Positions 1 to 6,338 of a stretch of DNA of 16,294 nt are shown piece after piece. The DNA is from Anaerolineales bacterium UBA6663 (GTDB lineage Bacteria; Chloroflexota; Anaerolineae; Anaerolineales; UBA6663). The DNA lies in assembly GCA_002455335.1 (NCBI GenBank), contig DKKP01000270.1, forward strand, positions 494-16,787, written 5' to 3'. Below the pieces are notes generated by a model. The model was not told where the DNA came from, searched no databases, and worked only from the letters and a program-made list of their open reading frames with translations. The position numbers were made by a program, and so were the translations under genes. Within the stretch, counting starts at the first letter, position 1. Every line of letters starts with the position of its first letter.

Positions 1-48
1 GGACTCATAAGCCCTTGGTCGGTAGTTCAAATCTACTCGCCGCCACCA
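1..48 (+). tRNA. tRNA with CAU anticodon (Met or Ile2), 3' part only
   Basis: The window opens inside a tRNA. The anticodon loop CTCATAA (4-10) gives anticodon CAT at 6-8. The T arm is GGTAG / CTACT (21-25 with 33-37, one G-U pair) around the 7-nt loop TTCAAAT. The 3' acceptor strand is CGCCGCC (38-44), followed by discriminator A45 and an encoded CCA (46-48). The D arm and the 5' acceptor strand lie outside the window. CAT can be elongator Met, initiator Met or lysidine-modified Ile2, and the missing half prevents a choice. The base pair closing the anticodon loop looks like an A-G mismatch. Confidence 0.88.
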
Positions 49-56
49 TTCAGGCC

Positions 57-90
57 CGCCCCCAACATTCGTGTTGGGGGCGTTTTGTTT
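57..90 (+). terminator. Intrinsic terminator of the tRNA transcript
   Basis: A perfect 11-bp GC-rich stem (57-67 with 72-82) is capped by the stable tetraloop TTCG (68-71) and followed by TTTTGTTT (83-90). It lies 8 nt after the CCA end of the tRNA, so it should end that transcript and insulate the downstream gene. Confidence 0.92.
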
Positions 91-142
91 CCCCTCGCCT
101 TCGGCACACCTACCCTTCATGGATCGAAATTGACGACTTATC

Positions 143-159
143 TCACCCGCGGTGGGTGA
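143..159. promoter_or_regulatory. Operator-like inverted repeat upstream of the first CNB-like gene
   Basis: TCACCC-GCGGT-GGGTGA is an almost perfect 17-bp inverted repeat, immediately followed by CATAAT (160-165), which resembles a -10 box. TTGACG at 130-135 resembles a -35 box, but the 24-nt spacing to CATAAT is too long for an ordinary sigma-70 promoter. A further TCACCC half-site sits at 272-277, and the 10-mer GGATCGAAAT occurs at both 121-130 and 247-256. Bases 49-313 otherwise hold only the terminator and no convincing gene. The site's function is inferred only. Confidence 0.35.
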
Positions 160-313
160 CATAATTCACTCTGCCGCTGCCTCCTCGCGTCGCATGATGC
201 TGGTCAAACAAAAATCTAACCGCTGGCCGGCGGGTGCCCATGAGCAGGATCGAAATCGCGGTCGCCTTTTGTCACCCACCCGATCCGCATTAAGTGCGCT
301 GGAGGTGCGTGGC

Positions 314-775
314 ATGACGCCCATACAGTTGTTGCGGAAATACGCTTTCTTCCAGGCTTTTGACACGACAGCCCTGGCGATCGTCTCCCAGGCGACTGAC
401 GAGATCGTGTGCGCGCCAAGCGAAGTCTTGTTTGAATGCGAACAGCCGGCTGACGTGCTTTACCTGCTGATTGACGGAGCCCTTGAGCTCTGGATCGTTG
501 CCACGGGCCGCAACGGGAATCGTCGTTATCTGCCGGCGGGCGAGGTCCGTCAGGGCGACGTCGCCGGTGTATCCGCGTTGGTCCCGCCCTATGTCTATAC
601 GGCCACCGGTCAGATCACAAAACCCAGTCGACTGATCAAGATCGATGCGCCGACGCTGCGGGATCTCGCCGAGCACGATCCGCGTCTTGACTCGGCCTTG
701 ATGCATATCGTGGCCGAAGCCACCATGCGGCGACTGCACGACGCGCGGACGCAGTTGGTGCTGAACCGAAAGTAG
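314..775 (+). CDS. Stand-alone cyclic-nucleotide-binding-like domain protein (copy 1)
   Basis: A 153-aa protein made up of one CNB (Crp/cNMP-binding) beta-roll fold and a short C-terminal helix, with no helix-turn-helix. The start ATG is chosen because GGAGGT lies 7 nt upstream (301-306) and the protein then aligns end to end with its paralogue at 8498-8965. The frame is open back to 152, but that extension has no counterpart. Visible pieces are LLRKYAFFQAF at 6-16, the roll at about 33-75, and GDVAGVSALV at 81-90. In Crp the phosphate-binding cassette carries GE...RS. Here the Glu position is V86 and the Arg position is about Y95, so canonical cAMP binding is doubtful. The C-terminus (ATMRRLHD) is the part best conserved between the two copies. 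It precedes the hdr-mvh cluster on the same strand. The domain call is firm, the role unknown. Confidence 0.82.
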   Translation: MTPIQLLRKYAFFQAFDTTALAIVSQATDEIVCAPSEVLFECEQPADVLYLLIDGALELWIVATGRNGNRRYLPAGEVRQGDVAGVSALVPPYVYTATGQITKPSRLIKIDAPTLRDLAEHDPRLDSALMHIVAEATMRRLHDARTQLVLNRK

Positions 776-902
776 CCGAACCGTCTCGATGCCTGGCTGA
801 CGAGCGCTGTTACCACGCTATCGGCGCCCGAACCCGTGAGTTTGCTCACCTGGCGCTGATGACAAACTTCACGTTCTACGGGCTTCTCCTCGGCCTTTAA
901 TG

Positions 903-943
903 TGGACTAACTTATCCAGATAATCGGGAATCATCACAGTCCA
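903..943 (+). promoter_or_regulatory. Possible promoter/operator of the hdr-mvh operon
   Basis: GATAAT at 919-924 is one base from a consensus -10 box, with TTTAAT (896-901) 17 nt upstream as a weak -35 match. The -10 box overlaps the 12-bp palindrome TTATCCAGATAA (912-923). TGGACT (903-908) and AGTCCA (938-943) form further 6-bp inverted arms around it. This is the best promoter candidate in the gene-free 298 bases from 776 to 1073, but it is judged by eye alone. Confidence 0.35.
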
Positions 944-984
944 GCGCGCCGGCGAGCAGATCTCGTCACGGGCGATATCGGATT

Positions 985-1001
985 GTGCAGGCCGCCTGCA
1001 C
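985..1001 (+). promoter_or_regulatory. Perfect hairpin in the hdrC leader
   Basis: GTGCAGG-CCG-CCTGCAC is a perfect 7-bp stem with a 3-nt loop. It lies about 60 nt after the candidate -10 box and about 75 nt before the hdrC start. GGCG-CAGG-CGCC-type pairing is also possible in the following 50 bases. No T-run follows, so it is not a classical terminator. It matches no riboswitch class I recognise. Confidence 0.3.
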
Positions 1002-1073
1002 CGGCGGCACCCCCGCCCTCACGGGCGCAGGCGCCTCGGCGCACCTCGCGGCAGTCATCGCAGGAGGTGTGTC

Positions 1074-1658
1074 TTGACTGCGACCGACGTCTCCCCCGCC
1101 GAGCCGAACCATAACTTGCGATTCCTCGAAGAGGTCAGCGCCGCGACCGCCGGCGTGTCGCGCCTGGAGATGTGCATCCAGTGCGGCACGTGCGGCGGGT
1201 CCTGTCCATCGGCGGATGACATGGACCACACCCCGCGCATGCTCTTCGCCATGATCCGCGCCGGGATGCGTGACGAGGCGCTGCGCAGCAACACGCCCTG
1301 GATCTGCGTGTCGTGCTACCACTGCGTGGTCAGATGCCCACAGGATGTACACATCGCCGATGTAATGTACACCCTCAAGAGCATGGCGGTGCGGGCCAAA
1401 CTCTACCGCGACGCCAAGGCGCCCGAGTTCTCGCAGACCTTTGTCGACGCGATCGAGAACTACGGGCGAAGCTTCGAGTTCGGCCTGGCCACCCGGCACT
1501 ACCTCAGGCACTTCCCGCTGCGGTTGCCCGGCATGGCGCCGATGGGCCTGGGGCTGTTGACCAAGCAGCGTATGTCGATGACGCCGCATCGCATCGACGG
1601 CATCGATCAACTGAAGGCCATCCTGGCCCGCGCCAAGGAATTGGAGCTGACGTCATGA
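1074..1658 (+). CDS. hdrC: Heterodisulfide reductase subunit C (HdrC)
   Basis: A 194-aa soluble iron-sulfur protein that carries electrons between the flavoprotein HdrA and the catalytic subunit HdrB. Two [4Fe-4S] binding motifs are intact: C34-x2-C37-x2-C40-x3-C44-P, and C78-x2-C81-x2-C84-x3-C88-P. The spacing and length fit cytoplasmic HdrC. It is not HdrE/DsrK-like, since no membrane segment is present. The start is TTG, chosen because AGGAGGTG (1062-1069) sits just upstream and no ATG fits. The stop overlaps the hdrB start (ATGA), implying translational coupling. It is the first gene of the cluster, behind a structured leader of up to about 150 nt. Confidence 0.94.
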   Translation: MTATDVSPAEPNHNLRFLEEVSAATAGVSRLEMCIQCGTCGGSCPSADDMDHTPRMLFAMIRAGMRDEALRSNTPWICVSCYHCVVRCPQDVHIADVMYTLKSMAVRAKLYRDAKAPEFSQTFVDAIENYGRSFEFGLATRHYLRHFPLRLPGMAPMGLGLLTKQRMSMTPHRIDGIDQLKAILARAKELELTS

Positions 1659-2653
1659 CGCAATACCTCTTCTACCCGGGGTGTGCGATGGAGAGCAGCG
1701 CGCGGGCCTATGCCGCGTCGCTGGCGAGCGTGGCCAGGACGCTCGACCTCGACCTTGCCGAGGTCAAAGACTGGAACTGCTGCGGTGCGACCGAATACCT
1801 CGGTATCAACCTGATCCCGGCCTACGCCCTGATCGGTCGCAACCTGGCGCTGGCCGCCCAACAGGCCAAACAGCAGAACGGCTCAGGCGCGCACACGCTC
1901 GTGGCCTCGTGCAGCGCCTGCTATCTCAACCTGGCCAAGGCCGATCACTACATGGCCGAGCGGCCCGTGCTCGGTGACCGCGTCAACGAAGCTCTGGCTG
2001 TGGGCGGGCTAGGCTACAAACCCGGGACTCTTCAGATCCGGCACCTGCTGGATGTGTTGATCAACGATATCGGCATCAGCCGGATCCGTGAGAAGGTCAC
2101 GCGACCCTTGCACGGCCTGCGAGTGGCCCCTTATCTCGGCTGTATGGTGCCACGGCCCGACTACGATCATCGTTGGTCTGATCACGAGCAGCCCGATGAA
2201 CTCGACCGGGTGCTGCGCGCGCTCGGGGCCGAGGTGATCGACTTCCCACTCAAGTCGGAATGCTGCGGCGGACATATGCCGCAGATCAGCCCGAACACGG
2301 CCTTCGAGTTGATCCGCCGGCTGTTGCAGGGCGCGGACCAGTACAAGGCAGATTTGATCGTCACGGTTTGCCCGATGTGCCAGATGAACCTCGACGCCTA
2401 TCAGGACGAGACCAACCGGCACTTCCACACCCGCTATCGGCTGCCGACCGTGTTCTTCACCCAGGTGATGGGTCTGGCCTTCGGCGAGGACCCGGGGGCG
2501 CTAGGCTTCGGCTCCGAGATCGTCGACGCCCGACCGGCGCTGGCCCGGATCGGCACGGCGCCAGTCGCCGCGGAGCCTTCGGGCGCCGGACCACGTGCGA
2601 AAGCCGCAGGTTTGCCGATGCCCGGACGTCGTCCGGAGGAGCGTGAGCGATGA
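1655..2653 (+). CDS. hdrB: Heterodisulfide reductase subunit B (HdrB), catalytic CCG-domain subunit
   Basis: A 332-aa protein with two cysteine-rich CCG domains, the type that ligate the two non-cubane [4Fe-4S] clusters which reduce disulfides in methanogen HdrB. Domain 1 has C10, C42-C43-G and C86-x2-C89. Domain 2 has C163, C203-C204-G-G and C239-P-M-C242. All ligand positions are present. The start ATG at 1655 overlaps the hdrC stop by 4 nt, and the frame remains open far upstream but only as shadow. The C-terminal 35 or so residues (about 298-332) are Ala/Gly/Pro/Arg/Glu-rich and look like a disordered tail beyond the usual HdrB end. The natural disulfide substrate is not known, since CoM-S-S-CoB is not expected in bacteria. 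Confidence 0.94.
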   Translation: MTQYLFYPGCAMESSARAYAASLASVARTLDLDLAEVKDWNCCGATEYLGINLIPAYALIGRNLALAAQQAKQQNGSGAHTLVASCSACYLNLAKADHYMAERPVLGDRVNEALAVGGLGYKPGTLQIRHLLDVLINDIGISRIREKVTRPLHGLRVAPYLGCMVPRPDYDHRWSDHEQPDELDRVLRALGAEVIDFPLKSECCGGHMPQISPNTAFELIRRLLQGADQYKADLIVTVCPMCQMNLDAYQDETNRHFHTRYRLPTVFFTQVMGLAFGEDPGALGFGSEIVDARPALARIGTAPVAAEPSGAGPRAKAAGLPMPGRRPEERER

Positions 2654-4671
2654 CGACGCAGCCGCAGGATCCAGCGCAGCCAAAGGAGAAGATCGGCGTC
2701 TATGTCTGCCACTGTGGCAGCAACATCGCCGGCATCGTCGACGTGGCCGAGGTCCGCGAGTGGGCGGGCCAGCGGCTCGCCGGGCGTGGCGTGACCGTCG
2801 CCCGCGACTACAAATTCATGTGCTCGAGCCTCGGCCAGGAGTTGATCGAAAAAGATATCAAGGAGCAGGGGCTCAACCGGGTCGTGGTGGCGGCCTGCTC
2901 GCCGCATCTGCATGAGGGCACCTTCCGCACCGCATGTGGCCGCGCCGGGCTCAACCCATACCTGTGCGAGTTGGTCTCCATCCGCGAACAGGTCTCGTGG
3001 GTGCACACTGACAAACACGCGGCGACCGACAAGGCCAAGGCCGTGGTCTCGGGCGGGGTCGAGCGTGTCCGGCATCATACGCCGCTCGAGCCGCTACGGG
3101 TGGCGATTCATCCGGCCACGCTGGTGGTCGGAGGCGGGATCGCGGGGATCCAGGCGGCGCTCGAGTTGGCCGACGCCGGCAAGAAGGTCTACCTGGTCGA
3201 GCGCGAGCCCTCGATCGGCGGGCACATGGCCCAGTTCGACAAGACCTTCCCGACCCTCGACTGCGCGGCCTGCATCCTGACCCCGCGCATGGTCTCGGCA
3301 GGCAACCACCCCAACATCACGCTGCTCACCTGGAGTGAGGTGACCGAGGTCCACGGCTATGTCGGCAACTTCACGGTCAAGATCAAGCAGCGCGCCCGGC
3401 ACGTCAAGACCGAGCTGTGCACGGGCTGTGGCATCTGCCAGGAGAAGTGTCCGAAGAAGGTGATCGACGATGTTTACGAGGCCGGACTGGGCTATCGCAA
3501 GGCGGTGTACACACCATTCCCGCAGGCGGTGCCCAAGTACCCGGTGATCGATGTCGAGAACTGCACGTACTTCCGCAAGGGCACCTGCCGGGCCTGCGAG
3601 AAGCTGTGCCCGACCGGGGCCATCGATTTCGCCCAGAAGGACGAAGTGTTGACCGTCCAGGTCGGAAACATCATCCTGGCGACCGGTTTCGACCTGTTCA
3701 ACCCGCAAAAGGTGACTCAGTACGGCTATGGCCGGCTGGCTAACGTCTTTACGAGCCTCGAGTTCGAACGGCTGACCAACGCGGCCGGGCCGACCAACGG
3801 CGCGATCGTGCTTCGCGACGGCAAGACCGTGCCCAAGTCGGTCGGGATCATCCACTGCGTCGGGAGCCGCGATCGCAACTTCAACAACTACTGCTCGGCG
3901 ATTTGTTGCATGCAGAGTCTGAAGTTCGCGCATCTGGTCAAGGAGCGCACCGGCGCGACGGTCTACAACTTCTACATCGATATCCGTACGACGGCCAAGG
4001 CTTACGACGAGTTCTATCAGCGCGTGTTGGAGGAGGGCACGCTCTTCGTTCGCGGCCGAGTGGCCGAGGTGACCGATGCCGCGCGGCTGCCGGGCGAGGA
4101 GGGCAAGCTGATCCTTCAGGTCGAGGACACGCTGGCGGGCAAGCAGCGGCGAATCCCGGTCGACATGGTCGTGCTCTCGGCCGGGCTCCAACCGCGCGCC
4201 GACGCCAAGGCAACGGCCCAGGTCTTCGGCCTGTCGTGCAGCGCCGATGGCTGGTTCATCGAGAAGCACCCAAAGCTCGACCCGGTGGCGACCATGACCG
4301 AGGGCGTGTTCATCGCGGGCTGCATCAGCGGACCGAAGGACATCCCGGCCAGCGTGGCCCAGGGCTCGGCAGCCGCCGCACGTGTGTTGTCCACGATCGA
4401 CAAAGGCGAAATCACGCTTGAGCCGGTGCGTGCCAGCATCAACGCCACACAATGCTCGGGTTGTCGGATCTGCAACACGTTGTGCCCGTTCGGGGCGATT
4501 AGCTTCCTGGAAGCTGATCGGGTCTCGGAGGTCAACCCGGCGCTGTGCCAGGGTTGCGGCACCTGCGTGGCGGCCTGTCCGGCGGGCGCGATCAGCGGCA
4601 CGGGCTTCAGCAACGACCAGATCCTGTCCCAGATCGAAGGGTTGTTGATGCTGAACATGGAGTATGCGTAG
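2650..4671 (+). CDS. hdrA: Heterodisulfide reductase subunit A (HdrA), FAD-containing bifurcating subunit
   Basis: A 673-aa iron-sulfur flavoprotein, full length for HdrA. The N-terminal domain carries C20-H-C22-G, C58-S-S-L-G-Q and C83-S-P-H-L-H-E, the HdrA cluster-binding region. A Rossmann FAD motif VVGGGIAGIQAALELA begins at 159, followed by the signature IGGHMAQFDKTFPTLDC. An inserted ferredoxin region has C257-x2-C260-x2-C263-x3-C267 and C305...C313-x2-C316-x3-C320. The C-terminal ferredoxin has C602/C605/C608/C612 and C633/C636/C639/C643. In characterised Hdr-Mvh complexes this FAD splits hydrogenase electrons between ferredoxin and HdrB; all ligands seen fit that role. The start overlaps the hdrB stop by 4 nt, with GGAGGA upstream. 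A 92-bp purine-rich spacer separates it from mvhD. Confidence 0.95.
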   Translation: MTTQPQDPAQPKEKIGVYVCHCGSNIAGIVDVAEVREWAGQRLAGRGVTVARDYKFMCSSLGQELIEKDIKEQGLNRVVVAACSPHLHEGTFRTACGRAGLNPYLCELVSIREQVSWVHTDKHAATDKAKAVVSGGVERVRHHTPLEPLRVAIHPATLVVGGGIAGIQAALELADAGKKVYLVEREPSIGGHMAQFDKTFPTLDCAACILTPRMVSAGNHPNITLLTWSEVTEVHGYVGNFTVKIKQRARHVKTELCTGCGICQEKCPKKVIDDVYEAGLGYRKAVYTPFPQAVPKYPVIDVENCTYFRKGTCRACEKLCPTGAIDFAQKDEVLTVQVGNIILATGFDLFNPQKVTQYGYGRLANVFTSLEFERLTNAAGPTNGAIVLRDGKTVPKSVGIIHCVGSRDRNFNNYCSAICCMQSLKFAHLVKERTGATVYNFYIDIRTTAKAYDEFYQRVLEEGTLFVRGRVAEVTDAARLPGEEGKLILQVEDTLAGKQRRIPVDMVVLSAGLQPRADAKATAQVFGLSCSADGWFIEKHPKLDPVATMTEGVFIAGCISGPKDIPASVAQGSAAAARVLSTIDKGEITLEPVRASINATQCSGCRICNTLCPFGAISFLEADRVSEVNPALCQGCGTCVAACPAGAISGTGFSNDQILSQIEGLLMLNMEYA

Positions 4672-4763
4672 TGCGTGCAGCGTAGAGCGAAGATCGAGAG
4701 GCGAAGGAAACAGAGTTGGAGGGGCATCGCTCCTCGCCACTCGCTCATCGAGAGAGAGGCGGC

Positions 4764-5252
4764 ATGGTCGATCAAGAACACTTCGAGCCCGTGATCATCG
4801 GGTTTACGTGCAATTGGTGCAGTTATCGCGCAGCCGATCTGGCTGGGACGGCGCGGGTCAAATACCCGCCGAACGTCCGGCTGATCCGACTGATGTGTTC
4901 GGGGCGCCTGGATCCGACGTTCGTACTCAAGGCCCTGGCCGGCGGCGCCGATGGCGTGCTGATCACGGGCTGCCATCCCGGCGAATGCCACTACCTTGAG
5001 CAGAACTACAAGGCGCTGCGACGGTTCCTATTGTTGCGGCGGACCCTTGTGGCCATGGGGCTGGAGCCGGCGCGTGTACGGCTGGTGTGGGCCAGTGCAG
5101 CCGAGGGCGTCAAGCTGGCGCATGAGATTGAGACCATGGTCGCCGAGATCCGGGCGCTCGGGCCGCTGCGTTGGCGCCAGAACGGGTTTACGCCCGACAA
5201 CGCCCATGATGCGCACGCGTTTGCCGTGGCGGCCGAGGAGGTCAGCGCATGA
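4764..5252 (+). CDS. mvhD: Hydrogenase iron-sulfur (delta) subunit MvhD
   Basis: A 162-aa member of the methyl-viologen-reducing hydrogenase delta subunit family. It carries a [2Fe-2S] cluster and bridges the hydrogenase MvhAG to HdrA. Family cysteines are present: C16-N-W-C19, C45-S-G-R, and G-C70-H-P-G-E-C75-H-Y. The ATG at 4764 is preferred because it gives the usual short N-terminus before GFTCNWC and has AGAGAGG upstream. A TTG at 4716 with AAGGA at 4704-4708 would add 16 residues and cannot be excluded. The stop overlaps the mvhG start by 4 nt. Its presence marks the hydrogenase as Hdr-coupled rather than F420- or NAD-coupled. Confidence 0.93.
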   Translation: MVDQEHFEPVIIGFTCNWCSYRAADLAGTARVKYPPNVRLIRLMCSGRLDPTFVLKALAGGADGVLITGCHPGECHYLEQNYKALRRFLLLRRTLVAMGLEPARVRLVWASAAEGVKLAHEIETMVAEIRALGPLRWRQNGFTPDNAHDAHAFAVAAEEVSA

Positions 5253-6238
5253 GCGTCAATGGCTCCAAGCCCAAGTTCGCGATGTACTGGGCCTCGTCGT
5301 GCGGCGGATGCGAGATCGCTGTACTCAACACGGGGCTCAAGATCCTGGACGTCGACGCAGCCTTCGACGTGGTCTTCTGGCCGGTGGCCATGGATGCCAA
5401 ATACAAGGACGTCGAGGCTCTGCCGGATGGCGCGATCACGCTGACGTTGTTCAACGGCGGGATTCGCAACGACGAGAACGTGGCGATGGCAAAACTCCTG
5501 CGACGCAAGTCGCAGATCCTGGTCGCCTTTGGCTCATGCGCGACCGAGGGGTGCATCCCGGGGCTGGCCAACCTGAGCCCGGCGCGCGAGGTGTTCGACA
5601 CCGCCTACGGCACAGTCAGCACCGAGAACCCGATGGGCGTGCGCCCGCAGCCCGAGGTGAAGATGCCCGAAGGGGTATTGCACATCCCGGTCTTCGCCTC
5701 GACGGTGCGCACGCTCGAGCAAGTCGTGGACGTCGACTACTTCATACCGGGCTGTCCGCCGGAGTCGCACCAGATCGCGCTGGTCATCGACCTGGTGATC
5801 CAGGCGCTCAACGGCAAGGCTCAGTTGCCACCGAAGGGCGCGACGATCGGGGCCGGCGCTTCGACTGTGTGCGACGAGTGCCCACGACAGCGCAATGTCA
5901 AGAAGATCAGGGCGTTCGTGCGGATCCAGGAGCTCGAGACCGTCGACCCGGATCTGTGTCTGCTCGAGCAGGGCATCCCGTGTAACGGGCCGGCGATCCG
6001 CAACGGCTGTGGCGCGCTCTGCCCACGAGCTGGCGCGCAGTGCATCGGCTGCTACGGCCCGGCCGAGGGCGTGGTCGACAACGGGGCGCGGTTGATCGCG
6101 GCTTTTGCCTCGGTGGTCGACAGCAACGACCCGGTCGAGATCGAACGCATCCTCGACGGCATCCCTGACCCGGCCGGTCAGTTCTATCGCTTCAGCCTGG
6201 CGGGGTCGCTGTTGCACGCCAGTCGAGCAGTCAGGTAG
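5249..6238 (+). CDS. mvhG: Group 3c [NiFe] hydrogenase small subunit MvhG
   Basis: A 329-aa electron-transfer subunit of the hydrogenase. The N-terminal half ligates the proximal [4Fe-4S] cluster through C18-G-G-C21-E, FGSC97 and GC169PP. The C-terminal half is cysteine-rich (C208, C211, C237, C245, C254, C258, C265, C268), consistent with the medial and distal clusters. There is no twin-arginine signal, so the enzyme is cytoplasmic, as expected for group 3. Start ATG with GAGGAGG upstream, overlapping mvhD by 4 nt. The last few codons (HASRAVR) and the stop are written in the 8-bp repeat that fills the next spacer, so the native C-terminus may have been altered by repeat growth. Confidence 0.94.
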   Translation: MSVNGSKPKFAMYWASSCGGCEIAVLNTGLKILDVDAAFDVVFWPVAMDAKYKDVEALPDGAITLTLFNGGIRNDENVAMAKLLRRKSQILVAFGSCATEGCIPGLANLSPAREVFDTAYGTVSTENPMGVRPQPEVKMPEGVLHIPVFASTVRTLEQVVDVDYFIPGCPPESHQIALVIDLVIQALNGKAQLPPKGATIGAGASTVCDECPRQRNVKKIRAFVRIQELETVDPDLCLLEQGIPCNGPAIRNGCGALCPRAGAQCIGCYGPAEGVVDNGARLIAAFASVVDSNDPVEIERILDGIPDPAGQFYRFSLAGSLLHASRAVR

Positions 6239-6330
6239 TCAGGCGGTCAAGTAGTCGAGTAGTCAGGTTGTCGAGCGGTGGGGTGACCAAGTAGAAGACT
6301 ACCCGACTACTTGACTACCAGACTAAAGGA
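6216..6330. repeat. 8-bp tandem repeat array with inverted halves (mvhG-mvhA spacer)
   Basis: From inside the mvhG end to just before the mvhA start the sequence reads in 8-bp steps: CAGTCGAG, CAGTCAGG, TAGTCAGG, CGGTCAAG, TAGTCGAG, TAGTCAGG, TTGTCGAG. It then continues in inverted orientation (AAGACTAC, CCGACTAC, TTGACTAC, CAGACTAA, AGGACTAA). The inverted halves 6242-6264 and 6297-6319 pair over 23 positions with two mismatches and one wobble, around a 32-nt loop. The mvhA ribosome-binding site (AAAGGA, about 6325-6330) lies in the last unit. Units are too short and too degenerate for CRISPR. Confidence 0.85.
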
Positions 6331-6338
6331 CTAAAGCA

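Noticed and set aside
1..48. tRNA as the attachment site of a genomic island carrying hdr-mvh
   Set aside because: No integrase is visible, no repeat of the tRNA 3' end was found in the window, and the tRNA keeps its own terminator.
152..313. N-terminal extension of CNB copy 1
   Set aside because: The paralogue has no such extension, and a good ribosome-binding site precedes the ATG at 314; the upstream stretch contains the operator-like repeat.
966..1610. 214-aa open frame antisense to hdrC and its leader
   Set aside because: Shadow of hdrC; His/Arg/Ala-rich and without recognisable motifs or a ribosome-binding site.
1313..1654. Upstream extension of the HdrB reading frame
   Set aside because: It overlaps hdrC out of frame; HdrB homology begins at the ATG at 1655, which has the classical ATGA overlap.
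3094..4740. 548-aa open frame antisense to hdrA
   Set aside because: It lies opposite a gene with complete HdrA motifs; its product is Arg/Asp/Leu-rich without family features, typical of antisense frames in GC-rich coding DNA.
4672..4763. Possible extra small gene or terminator between hdrA and mvhD
   Set aside because: Only weak GGAG/CTCC pairing and purine-rich sequence; no T-run and no separate open frame with support beyond the alternative TTG start of mvhD.
6216..6330. CRISPR array
   Set aside because: Units are 8 bp, degenerate and contiguous, without spacers, and no cas genes are near.
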